Shown here: piece by piece, positions 38,227 through 44,288 of the stretch
How the letters are laid out: the number at the start of each line of letters is the position of its first letter
Position numbering within the stretch: position 1 is the first letter of the stretch
Assembly (NCBI GenBank): GCA_900470805.1
Contig: UCCA01000008.1
Coordinates: 158,823 to 203,110, forward strand
Direction: 5' to 3'
From: Hyphomicrobiales bacterium
GTDB lineage: Bacteria; Pseudomonadota; Alphaproteobacteria; Rhizobiales; Rhizobiaceae
Length of the DNA: 44,288 nt
The notes under the pieces: model-generated
What the model saw: only the letters and a program-made list of their open reading frames with translations
Told to the model about the DNA's origin: nothing
The model's database searches: none
Made by a program: the position numbers and the translations under genes

Positions 38227-38541
38227 ATGTATATCGCGATGAACCGCTTCAAGGTGGCTGCCGGATCGGAAACGGAATTCGAGAGCGTCTGGCGCAATCG
38301 CGATTCGAGCCTCGCCGAGTTGCCCGGCTTTGTCGAATTCCGGCTGCTGCGCGGCAAGGAAAACGCCGAGGAGGGATATACGCTGTTCGCCTCGCACACG
38401 ATCTGGCGGAGCGAGGAAGATTTCCTCAACTGGACCAAGTCCGAACAGTTCCGCGCCGCCCATCGCAACGCCGGTGACCGCAAGACGATGTACAAGCGGC
38501 CACCTGTTTTCGAAGGTTTCAATGCCGTCGAAGGGATCTGA
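38227..38541 (+). CDS. hmuQ: IsdG-type heme-degrading monooxygenase (HmuQ-like)
   Basis: A 104-residue ABM/IsdG-fold enzyme that would open heme to a bilin-type product and release iron. The catalytic set expected for IsdG (Asn, Trp, His) is in place at N6, W69 and H79 (start MYIAMNRFKV, FLNWTKSEQF, AAHRNAGD). Length and motifs fit HmuQ/HmuD-type proteins of rhizobia. Third gene of the rightward unit behind the DUF2325 and 101-residue genes, with the second RirA-type box upstream. Confidence 0.87.
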   Translation: MYIAMNRFKVAAGSETEFESVWRNRDSSLAELPGFVEFRLLRGKENAEEGYTLFASHTIWRSEEDFLNWTKSEQFRAAHRNAGDRKTMYKRPPVFEGFNAVEGI

Positions 38542-38615
38542 CGGTTGGCTGATGCGCGGCAATGTGCTGTGCATCGCCGGATACAGCCGTGAACTTGCAG
38601 GGCCAATCCAGGGCG

Positions 38616-38987
38616 TCAGGCGCGCCTGCTGAAGAACGCGCCTATAGCCACCGTCAGCCAACCAAACATCATCGAAAAACCGCCGGTCGGGGCCGCCATC
38701 GGAAACAGGCCCGAGCCCGCAAAGCGCAGTACGACCAGATCACCCGCAAACAGCAATGTACCGAGGCCGATCAGCAATCCGGCGAGCCACGCGGTCTTCA
38801 GTCGTTCCCCCGCGAGCGCCAGCGCCAGAAGGGCAGGGGCGTGAGCGAGGCACATGGCCGAGGCGGAGGCCAGCAGGTGCGTGTCACCGCCGGCATGCGA
38901 CGCAGCCGCGGCCAAGGCCACACCTGCGCAGCCAAACACACCCGAAAACACCAGGAAAAGCGGCTGAAGGCGCTCGTTGAGCATCAT
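38616..38987 (-). CDS. DUF423 family membrane protein
   Basis: A 123-residue protein with about four membrane segments (LFLVFSGVFGCAGVALAAAA, HAPALLALALAGE, AWLAGLLIGLGTLLFAGDLV, GGFSMMFGWLTVAIGAFF). The HA and G-x-FP-x-AP-GG pattern near the end is that of DUF423. Its function is unknown. It starts 7 bp after the truncated hemoglobin stop, leftward, so the two are co-transcribed. Confidence 0.85.
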   Translation of the reverse strand: MMLNERLQPLFLVFSGVFGCAGVALAAAASHAGGDTHLLASASAMCLAHAPALLALALAGERLKTAWLAGLLIGLGTLLFAGDLVVLRFAGSGLFPMAAPTGGFSMMFGWLTVAIGAFFSRRA

Positions 38988-38994
38988 GTTGGAG

Positions 38995-39384
38995 CTATTC
39001 CTTGTTCTGCATGTGGTCGGCCAGCCGTTCGATCGGCGGCAGGATCATGGCGCGTAATTTGGGATTGACGACGGTCTCTTCCAGGGCTTGCCGGAAGCAC
39101 AGCAGCCATTCGTCGCGTTCGACAGGGCCGATCGCAGCGCCGAAGTGGCGGCTTCGCAGCCGAGGGTGGCCGTACTTGTCGATATAGAGTGGCGGGCCGC
39201 CGAGATAGCCCGTCATGTACTCGTAGAACTTCTCTTCACTAGTTGTCAGCGACGGCGGGTGAACGGCCCGAACGTGGCTGGCATCGGGCAGCGTGTCCAT
39301 CAGTTCATAGAAGCGGCGCGATAGCGCGCGTATCGTCGGCTCTCCGCCGACCGCCTGATAAAGTGTAACAAGATCTTCGCTCAC
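38995..39384 (-). CDS. Group II truncated hemoglobin
   Basis: A 129-residue trHb2 (TrHbO-like) heme protein: YQAVGGEPTIRALSRRFYEL with B10 Tyr26, CD1 His42, the YLGGPPLYIDKYGHPRLRSR run before proximal His80 (F8), and G8 Trp93 in ERDEWLLCF. It binds O2/NO/H2O2 and probably protects against nitric oxide or peroxide. GTG 39384 is chosen because AAGGGA precedes it; GTG 39417 is the longer alternative. The DUF423 gene follows directly. Location near the heme-uptake genes is coincident but fits heme use. Confidence 0.85.
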   Translation of the reverse strand: MSEDLVTLYQAVGGEPTIRALSRRFYELMDTLPDASHVRAVHPPSLTTSEEKFYEYMTGYLGGPPLYIDKYGHPRLRSRHFGAAIGPVERDEWLLCFRQALEETVVNPKLRAMILPPIERLADHMQNKE

Positions 39385-39503
39385 AAACCGTCCCTTCCAC
39401 GCATGCTCTTCATGCACCCGCCAAGCGTCGATCGCAACAGCAACCAGCGAAGGCTACCGCGACATTTTGAGGCGCGTCGGCTCAAGCCTGGAAATCATAA
39501 TCA

Positions 39504-39536
39504 TTGACAAAACCGTCCAGACGGTATCTTTATAGT
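39504..39536 (+). promoter_or_regulatory. Candidate tetR-smr promoter with overlapping operator
   Basis: TTGACA (39504-39509) is followed at 15 bp by TATCTT (39525-39530); other -10-like hexamers lie within 6 bp. Between them is the perfect palindrome ACCGTC-CA-GACGGT (39512-39525). A repressor there would block RNA polymerase. The start codon at 39539 is so close that the mRNA may be leaderless. Confidence 0.6.
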
Positions 39537-39538
39537 GA

Positions 39539-40102
39539 ATGTCAAATGCTCATCACCGCCGCAAGCAGCCAGCCCTCGTTCGCCAGCAACTGCTGGCGGT
39601 CGCCGCGCGCCTGACCAGCGAACAGGGAATGGGCGCCGTTACGCTCGATGCCGTTTCCGGTGCATCGGGCGTGAGCAAAGGCGGACTGCTCCACCATTTT
39701 CCGACCAAGAATGCCCTGCTGGACGCGCTTTTCGACAGTCTTCTGGCGCGGTTCGACGCAGATATCGACCAGCGAATGCTGGATGATCCGGCGCCACACG
39801 GTCGCTTCACGCGCGCCTATCTGCTGGCCGTGGCGGGGCTGAGGGACAGTCCCGACGAAGCCGGTCACTGGGCGCAGGTGACGATTGCGCTTTTGGCCGA
39901 ACCGCGACTGCGGCAGCGCTGGAACACATGGGTGCAGGAGCGGGCGGACGAATATGTCGGCACCGACTCGTCCATCGATGCACAGATCGTTCGTTTCGCT
40001 GCCGACGGGCTGTGGCTGGCCGACATGCTGGGCAGCCATGTTACGGATGATGCAGCCCGTGCAGCGCTGCTCGCCCGCCTGATCGATCTTACGGGTCGAT
40101 AA
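39539..40102 (+). CDS. TetR-family regulator of the SMR efflux gene
   Basis: A 187-residue TetR regulator with an N-terminal helix-turn-helix (LLAVAARLTSEQGMGAVTLD and VSGASGVSKGGLLHHFPTK). The C-terminal ligand domain has no recognisable specificity. It lies 27 bp before an SMR efflux gene in the same direction, a common self-regulated drug-efflux unit. No ribosome site precedes the ATG. The palindrome ACCGTC-CA-GACGGT in its promoter is probably its own operator. Confidence 0.88.
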   Translation: MSNAHHRRKQPALVRQQLLAVAARLTSEQGMGAVTLDAVSGASGVSKGGLLHHFPTKNALLDALFDSLLARFDADIDQRMLDDPAPHGRFTRAYLLAVAGLRDSPDEAGHWAQVTIALLAEPRLRQRWNTWVQERADEYVGTDSSIDAQIVRFAADGLWLADMLGSHVTDDAARAALLARLIDLTGR

Positions 40103-40129
40103 GTCCCCATTCACGCAGAGGATAGTCCA

Positions 40130-40471
40130 ATGGCACCGATTGCCGTCTACGCGCTGCTGTTTGCGGCGATCGTGCTCGAGGTCATCGGCACCACGGCGCT
40201 GCAGATGTCGCAGCAGTTCACGCGGCTGGGGCCGACGGTTCTGCTGGTGGTCTGTTATGCGGTGGCTTTCTATTGCCTGTCGCTGACGCTTAAGGTCATC
40301 CCGGTCGGCATTGCCTACGCGATCTGGGGCGCGCTCGGCATGGTGCTGATCTCGGTGGTCGGGCTTGTCTATTTCAAGCAGCGGCTGGACGCGCCTGCCA
40401 TCATCGGCCTCGGGTTGATCATCACAGGCGTGCTTGTCGTCAACCTGTTCTCGAAATCCGTCTCCCATTGA
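40130..40471 (+). CDS. Small multidrug resistance (SMR) efflux protein
   Basis: A 113-residue inner-membrane protein with four helices. The essential Glu is E17 in AAIVLEVIGTTAL (equivalent to EmrE Glu14); the family motif AYAIWGALGMVLIS and the end motif IIGLGLIITGVLVVNLFSK are present. It exports cationic drugs or quaternary ammonium compounds in exchange for protons. It is preceded by a TetR regulator. Confidence 0.92.
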   Translation: MAPIAVYALLFAAIVLEVIGTTALQMSQQFTRLGPTVLLVVCYAVAFYCLSLTLKVIPVGIAYAIWGALGMVLISVVGLVYFKQRLDAPAIIGLGLIITGVLVVNLFSKSVSH

Positions 40472-40579
40472 TTTTCCGCAAATCCGGTCGTATGCGAAGC
40501 GATATCGACTGTCATGCGGGAGATGATCAATGCACGCGAATTTGACCTCATCCGAGCGGGGCCGACTTGCGTAACTGAT

Positions 40580-40610
40580 TGTCATATCCATATTCTGAGC
40601 GAATATGACA
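40580..40610. promoter_or_regulatory. Nested inverted repeats upstream of the LpxO-like gene
   Basis: TGTCATAT (40580-40587) pairs with ATATGACA (40603-40610), and inside lies CATATTC-TGAGC-GAATATG (40589-40607). The element is 28 bp before the start codon and could be an operator or a leader hairpin controlling translation. Confidence 0.45.
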
Positions 40611-40638
40611 GTTTTATGCATCGCGTATTGGAACATCC

Positions 40639-41484
40639 ATGACTGACGGTACCGCTGACATCGCTTCCCCAACAACCCCCGATTCCAAGCCCGGCAGCCA
40701 GACTTTCGGCACATCGGGCATTGCGCCGATGGGCCGTCCGAGCCCGGTGACGCGCTTCTTCATGGGCATCGTCGCCTGGGCGGAAAAGCTGAATTTCAAA
40801 TATGCCAAGCTCGGCAACCCGCCGGTCTACGACAACGCGACGTTTCCGTGGTCGGCCGAGGTCGAAAAGGCGTTTCCGGAGATCCGGGCGGAGCTCGACA
40901 AGGTTCTGGTGCGCCAGAGCGAGTTGCCGACGTTTCAGGATATCTCCACCGATGTGAAGACGATTTCGACCGATTCCGGCTGGAAGACGTTCTTCCTCGT
41001 CGGCTTCGGCGTTAAGTCGGAGCAGAATATCGCGGCTTGCCCGAACACTTGGGCCGCGGTCCAGAAGATCCCCGGTCTGAAGACGGCGATGTTTTCGATT
41101 TTCGAGCCCGGCAAGCATCTACCGGCGCATCGTGGCCCGTATAACGGCGTGCTGCGCCTACATCTCGGCATGATCGTGCCGGAGCCGGCCGACAAGCTGG
41201 CGATCCGCGTCAAGGACCAGATCTGCCATTGGCAGGAAGGCAAGGCACTCATCTTCGACGATGCCTACGAGCACGAGGCGTGGAACCACACGGACAAGAC
41301 CCGCGTGGTGCTGTTCGTCGATTTCGACAAGCCGCTGAAGTTTCCGGCCCGCTTCGTCAACTGGGCGCTGATGAACCTTGCCGTGTTCACGCCGTTCATC
41401 CGCGAAGGGCTCGATAACCACAAGGAGTGGGAAAAGAAGTTCTACGCCGAGGCCGAAGCCTTCAGAAACCGCCCGCAGGCCTGA
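40639..41484 (+). CDS. Aspartyl/asparaginyl beta-hydroxylase family protein (LpxO-like)
   Basis: A 281-residue Fe(II)/2-oxoglutarate dioxygenase. The iron-binding region reads LPAHRGPYNGVLRLHLGM and later DDAYEHEAWNHTDKTRVVLF; the facial-triad His and the 2-OG Arg are in these blocks. The family includes LpxO, which hydroxylates lipid A acyl chains at C2, and the N-terminal basic/hydrophobic stretch (TRFFMGIVAWAEKLNF) could bring it to the membrane. Lipid A is the likely substrate but this is not proven by sequence. Confidence 0.87.
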   Translation: MTDGTADIASPTTPDSKPGSQTFGTSGIAPMGRPSPVTRFFMGIVAWAEKLNFKYAKLGNPPVYDNATFPWSAEVEKAFPEIRAELDKVLVRQSELPTFQDISTDVKTISTDSGWKTFFLVGFGVKSEQNIAACPNTWAAVQKIPGLKTAMFSIFEPGKHLPAHRGPYNGVLRLHLGMIVPEPADKLAIRVKDQICHWQEGKALIFDDAYEHEAWNHTDKTRVVLFVDFDKPLKFPARFVNWALMNLAVFTPFIREGLDNHKEWEKKFYAEAEAFRNRPQA

Positions 41485-41666
41485 GCCAACGGCGGCTTCT
41501 CCAGTCAGCGCATCCGGCTCCCTTTCGGGCGCCGGCACTGCCAGCGGGCATGACCGCGTCTTGCCACACATGATTTTGCTGGATCGTGTGTTGTGAGCTT
41601 TTAAGGCCGCGTTCCTCACCCTCGCGGACCTTGCTTCGCAGCGGCGCAATGCCGACGATGATCGTT

Positions 41667-41891
41667 TCAGTTGCTGTTGGCAGCCATGCGCTTCAGGCTC
41701 GGCTTGGTTGCCAGATAAATGACATAGTCTTCCGCGGCATCCGCGAGGTGAAGAGCAATTTCCTCTTCACGCCATCCCGCCGCTATCGCGCGACGGACAA
41801 CTTCAGTTATCGCCCCTTTGCAGACGCTTTCGCATTCCCGCGACCGTCCGACGTCTTCGGCGCTGTATCTTGGAGAGCGTATATTTGTCAT
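41667..41891 (-). CDS. Small conserved-looking hypothetical protein
   Basis: A 74-residue soluble protein with two cysteines (C20, C24) and a helical middle, VVRRAIAAGWREEEIALHLA followed by DAAEDYVIYLATKP, which looks like a globular helix bundle. The ribosome site is weak. No family is recognised. The amphipathic pattern supports a real gene more than chance. Confidence 0.5.
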   Translation of the reverse strand: MTNIRSPRYSAEDVGRSRECESVCKGAITEVVRRAIAAGWREEEIALHLADAAEDYVIYLATKPSLKRMAANSN

Positions 41892-42276
41892 GCCCGAACA
41901 TTGCCATAACCACCTGCATTTTCAACAGGATGCTAATGGATTGGTTAGCTGGTAAGGTTAAGGGTGGCGGGTGTTTCGAAACGTGACCGGACTGCGTGTG
42001 TCGAAGCAAGACGACGATCTCGCGCGAGGTGCTCCCGCGCGGCCATATGTGCCGATTTGGAGCAGGTTCCCTTACTTCTGGTGAAGGGCTCGCGCAGGCG
42101 GTTGCCGCGGGCGTTAACATTCCTGCGCAGCGCTGAAGCTCCACATTGGCGACGTAAATGGCGGTGAAGCGGCCCCGTCAGCGGTCGCCTGATGCTGCCG
42201 CTTCCGATCCTGCGGTCGATCTGCTACGCTTGTCGTCCAATCGAAGCGTCCATTCATCCACACTGGGGAGACTGAC
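41892..42276. other. Intergenic stretch without gene
   Basis: These 385 bp have no convincing coding frame on either strand, no EcfG-type promoter and no terminator seen by eye. The final 20 bp contain GGGGAG, the ribosome site of the 34-residue frame that starts at 42277. Confidence 0.5.
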
Positions 42277-42381
42277 ATGAGAGCGAACCTGTCCGGCAAG
42301 AAAGGAAACATCATCCACAAGGACACACCGCTTCATGCTTATTTCGTTTTCTCGTGCGAGGAAAAACGCACGGCTTCATAG
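42277..42381 (+). CDS. Possible upstream leader ORF (34 residues)
   Basis: MRANLSGKKGNIIHKDTPLH begins a 34-residue frame with a strong site (GGGGAGA, about 7 bp before ATG 42277). It overlaps the 5' end of the ABC exporter frame out of phase. It may be a translated leader peptide or the real start signal of an upstream-shifted gene. No homology is recognised. Confidence 0.35.
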   Translation: MRANLSGKKGNIIHKDTPLHAYFVFSCEEKRTAS

Positions 42382-44173
42382 CGACCTCCCGAAACCTCAC
42401 CGCCGTAACCCGACTTCCCGCGTACGTGAGCGCAGATGGTCGCGGATGCGCAAATTTCTCTCCTACTACCGTCCGCATCTGGCTCTGCTGTTGGCGGATC
42501 TGTTTTGCGCGATCCTGGTTGCCGCCACGGCCGTGGCGCTGCCGGTCTGCGCTCATATCGTCACCAGCCGCCTGTCCGGTCTGGCGGCCACGTCCGATGG
42601 GTACTGGCAGATTGCCGAGGTCGGCGCCGTCATGCTGGGTATTCTGGCGGTGCAGATGGTCGCGATCTTCTTCGTCGATTATCGCGGCCATGTGATGGGC
42701 GCCCGGATCGAGGCGGCCGTTCGTCAGGAGCTTTTCGAGCATTGCCAGAAGCTGTCCTTCAGCTTCTACGACCGGCAGCGCACCGGGCAGTTGATGAGCC
42801 GCATCACCAGCGATTCGCTGTGGCTTGGCGAGCTGTTTCATCATGGTCCCGAGGACATAGCGATCGCGGTGCTCAAATATAGCGGTGCCATGCTGGTGCT
42901 GTTCTTCATCGATCCGGTGCTGGCGGGCCTGATCCTGCTGATAACGCCGGTGGCTGTCGGCTATGCGCTCTATTTCAACCGCCGCATGAACCGGGCGCTG
43001 ATAGCCAGCAAGCAGCAGATCGCCGGCGTCAACGAGCGGGTGGAAGACAGCCTGGCGGGCATTCGCGTGGTGCAGTCCTTCGCCAACGAGGCGCTGGAGA
43101 GCGAGCGGTTCTCGATCCAGAATCGGCGCTTTCTGCAAAGCCGTGCCGATGGCTATCGCAGCGAGGCGTGGTTTTCCGTCGGGACGGAAAGCTTTGCGCA
43201 GCTCATCTCCATCGTGGTCATCATCGTCGGCGGGATCAGGATCGTGTCGTCGGCGATGACGGTGGCCGATCTCCTGACCTTCCTGCTCTGCGTTGCGGTG
43301 CTCGTCGATCCGGTGCAGCGGCTGGCGAACTTCGTGCGTCTCTGGCAGGAGGGCTATACCGGGTTCACGCGAGCCATGGAGATCCTCGAGATCGCTCCTG
43401 ACGTGACAGACCGACCCGTTGCCCAGCCGATGTATGCACTATCAGGCGAAATCCGCTTCTGTGATGTCAGCTTCGGATATGATGCCGATGGTCCGCGCGT
43501 GCTAGGGGATCTGTCGCTGACCGTGGCAGCGGGGGAATTCGTGGCGCTCGTCGGTCCGTCCGGTGTGGGCAAGAGCACGCTCTGCTCGTTGATCCCGCGC
43601 TTCTACGACGTCGCGGACGGCTCGATCCAGATCGATGGCGTCGATATCCGCGACGTTACGCTGGCATCGCTCCGGCGGCACGTTGGCGTCGTTCAGCAGG
43701 ACGTCTATCTGTTCGCCGGCACGGTGGCGGAAAACCTGCGTTATGGCCGGCCGGAAGCAACGGACGAAGAGGTGGAGGCGGCGGCGCGCGCGGCCAACGC
43801 ACATGACTTCATCATGGCGCTGCAGGATGGTTACGACACGGATATCGGCCAGCGTGGGGTCAGGTTGTCAGGCGGGCAGCGGCAGCGATTGACGATCGCC
43901 CGGGCGTTCCTGAAGGATCCGGCCATCCTGATCTTCGACGAAGCGACCAGCGCGCTCGATAACGAGAGCGAGCGGGCGGTCCAGCAGGCGCTGCTCACCC
44001 TCGCAAACGGCCGCACCACCATCGTCATCGCCCACCGTCTCTCCACCGTCCGGCATGCCGACCGGATACTGGTGCTGACCGCGGACGGGATCGTCGAGGA
44101 GGGCCGGCATGACGAGCTGATGAGGCAGGATGGCGTCTACGCCGGCCTGCATCGGGTGCAGGCGCGCATCTGA
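42335..44173 (+). CDS. ABC exporter, MsbA-like (fused membrane and ATPase domains)
   Basis: A 612-residue half-transporter. Membrane domain with about six helices (residues about 45-330: LALLLADLFCAILVAATAV; IDPVLAGLILLITPVAVGYA; SIVVIIVGGIRIVSSAM); ATPase domain (about 370-610) with Walker A GPSGVGKST, Q-loop VVQQDVYLF, signature RLSGGQRQRLTIARAF, Walker B AILIFDEATSALD and switch His VIAHRLSTV. It forms a homodimer exporting lipid or drug-like substrates. From ATG 42335 there is an Arg-rich head of 37 residues; ATG 42446 (MRKFLSYYRPH) gives the usual family start but lacks a good ribosome site. Confidence 0.9.
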   Translation: MLISFSRARKNARLHSDLPKPHRRNPTSRVRERRWSRMRKFLSYYRPHLALLLADLFCAILVAATAVALPVCAHIVTSRLSGLAATSDGYWQIAEVGAVMLGILAVQMVAIFFVDYRGHVMGARIEAAVRQELFEHCQKLSFSFYDRQRTGQLMSRITSDSLWLGELFHHGPEDIAIAVLKYSGAMLVLFFIDPVLAGLILLITPVAVGYALYFNRRMNRALIASKQQIAGVNERVEDSLAGIRVVQSFANEALESERFSIQNRRFLQSRADGYRSEAWFSVGTESFAQLISIVVIIVGGIRIVSSAMTVADLLTFLLCVAVLVDPVQRLANFVRLWQEGYTGFTRAMEILEIAPDVTDRPVAQPMYALSGEIRFCDVSFGYDADGPRVLGDLSLTVAAGEFVALVGPSGVGKSTLCSLIPRFYDVADGSIQIDGVDIRDVTLASLRRHVGVVQQDVYLFAGTVAENLRYGRPEATDEEVEAAARAANAHDFIMALQDGYDTDIGQRGVRLSGGQRQRLTIARAFLKDPAILIFDEATSALDNESERAVQQALLTLANGRTTIVIAHRLSTVRHADRILVLTADGIVEEGRHDELMRQDGVYAGLHRVQARI

Positions 44174-44208
44174 CGGGTAGCCAGCAACGGTAGGCCACAC
44201 TGGTGCAA

Positions 44209-44236
44209 TAAAAAAGCCCCGCGCGAGCGGGGCTTT
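44209..44236. terminator. Rho-independent terminator between convergent genes
   Basis: AAGCCCCGC pairs with GCGGGGCTT (9 bp, 4-nt loop), with a run of A on one side and T on the other, 40 bp after the ABC exporter stop; it can serve both strands. Confidence 0.85.
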
Positions 44237-44258
44237 GGGTGTCAGTTGGCGTCTCGGC

Positions 44259-44288
44259 TTACTTTGCGGCGACCACGGTCGGCTTGGC
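44259..44288 (-). CDS. 3' end of a leftward gene (cut by the window)
   Basis: The last nine codons of a minus-strand gene, reading AKPTVVAAK then TAA at 44261-44259. They are too few to identify. The Ala/Lys-rich tail and the shared terminator support a real gene end. Confidence 0.4.
   Translation of the reverse strand, partial: AKPTVVAAK

Noticed and set aside
39542..40714. 390-codon minus-strand frame across tetR and SMR genes
   Set aside because: Both plus-strand genes have family motifs; the minus frame has none.
41803..42144. 113-codon minus-strand frame upstream of the 74-residue gene
   Set aside because: No ribosome site, mixed composition and no motif; overlaps the better 74-residue frame.

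Overview
The window is a GC-rich alphaproteobacterial chromosome segment, most likely from a member of the Rhizobiaceae (Rhizobium/Agrobacterium/Ensifer group). The basis is a PhyR/NepR/EcfG general stress cassette, an hmuPSTUV heme-uptake operon with a RirA-type operator, a Porin_2-family porin, a bacteriophytochrome with an HWE-type kinase and receiver, and a reductive pyrimidine pathway of the PreA/PreT type. No rRNA, tRNA or CRISPR array was seen.

Layout. 1-6.0 kb: a leftward pyrimidine-catabolism operon (Zn-dependent carbamoyl hydrolase, two tiny coiled-coil proteins, dihydropyrimidinase, a secreted protein), a RutR-like regulator facing it, an ABC ATPase and a cupin. 6.0-10 kb: bacteriophytochrome and a glycosyltransferase. 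10.1-19.7 kb: an accessory block with a small membrane protein, a secreted esterase, a sulfonate-type ABC importer, two flavin monooxygenases, two tandem-rhodanese sulfurtransferases and a stand-alone transposase-OrfA-like gene. 19.7-24.2 kb: a porin, a LysR regulator facing a conserved hypothetical, and an FtrA-type regulator facing a single-domain rhodanese. 24.2-26.9 kb: preT-preA, the first step of the same pyrimidine pathway, about 18 kb from the later steps. 27.1-31.4 kb: the general stress response locus (phyK, phyR, nepR, ecfG), a DUF883/holin-like membrane pair and a strong candidate stress-induced small RNA. 31.4-38.5 kb: iron/heme acquisition (hmuV-U-T-S-P leftward; a secreted protein, tonB, a DUF2325 protein, an unknown protein and an IsdG-type heme monooxygenase rightward). 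38.6-44.3 kb: DUF423 protein and truncated hemoglobin, TetR with an SMR efflux pump, an LpxO-like hydroxylase and an MsbA-like ABC exporter, ending in the 3' tip of a leftward gene.

How the parts work together. PreT/PreA reduce uracil and thymine, the dihydropyrimidinase opens the ring, and the Zn hydrolase removes the carbamoyl group, probably under RutR. In the stress locus PhyK would phosphorylate PhyR, which then binds NepR and frees the EcfG sigma factor. EcfG-type promoters (GGAAC-N16/17-CGTT) can be read upstream of phyK, phyR, the DUF883 operon and the candidate small RNA, with a weaker match for nepR-ecfG. In the iron region, HmuTUV import heme with TonB energising an outer-membrane receptor that lies outside the window; HmuS and the IsdG-like enzyme would handle or degrade the heme. 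TGA-N9-TCA boxes lie in both rightward-facing intergenic regions.

Best candidates for something new: (i) a structured RNA of about 128 nt at 27162-27290 with an EcfG promoter, a C-rich anti-Shine-Dalgarno-like loop and a terminator; (ii) an iron-box-linked operon joining a seven-cysteine DUF2325 protein and an unknown 101-residue protein to a heme monooxygenase; (iii) paired coiled-coil microproteins embedded in the pyrimidine operon; (iv) the double-monooxygenase, double-rhodanese sulfur island.
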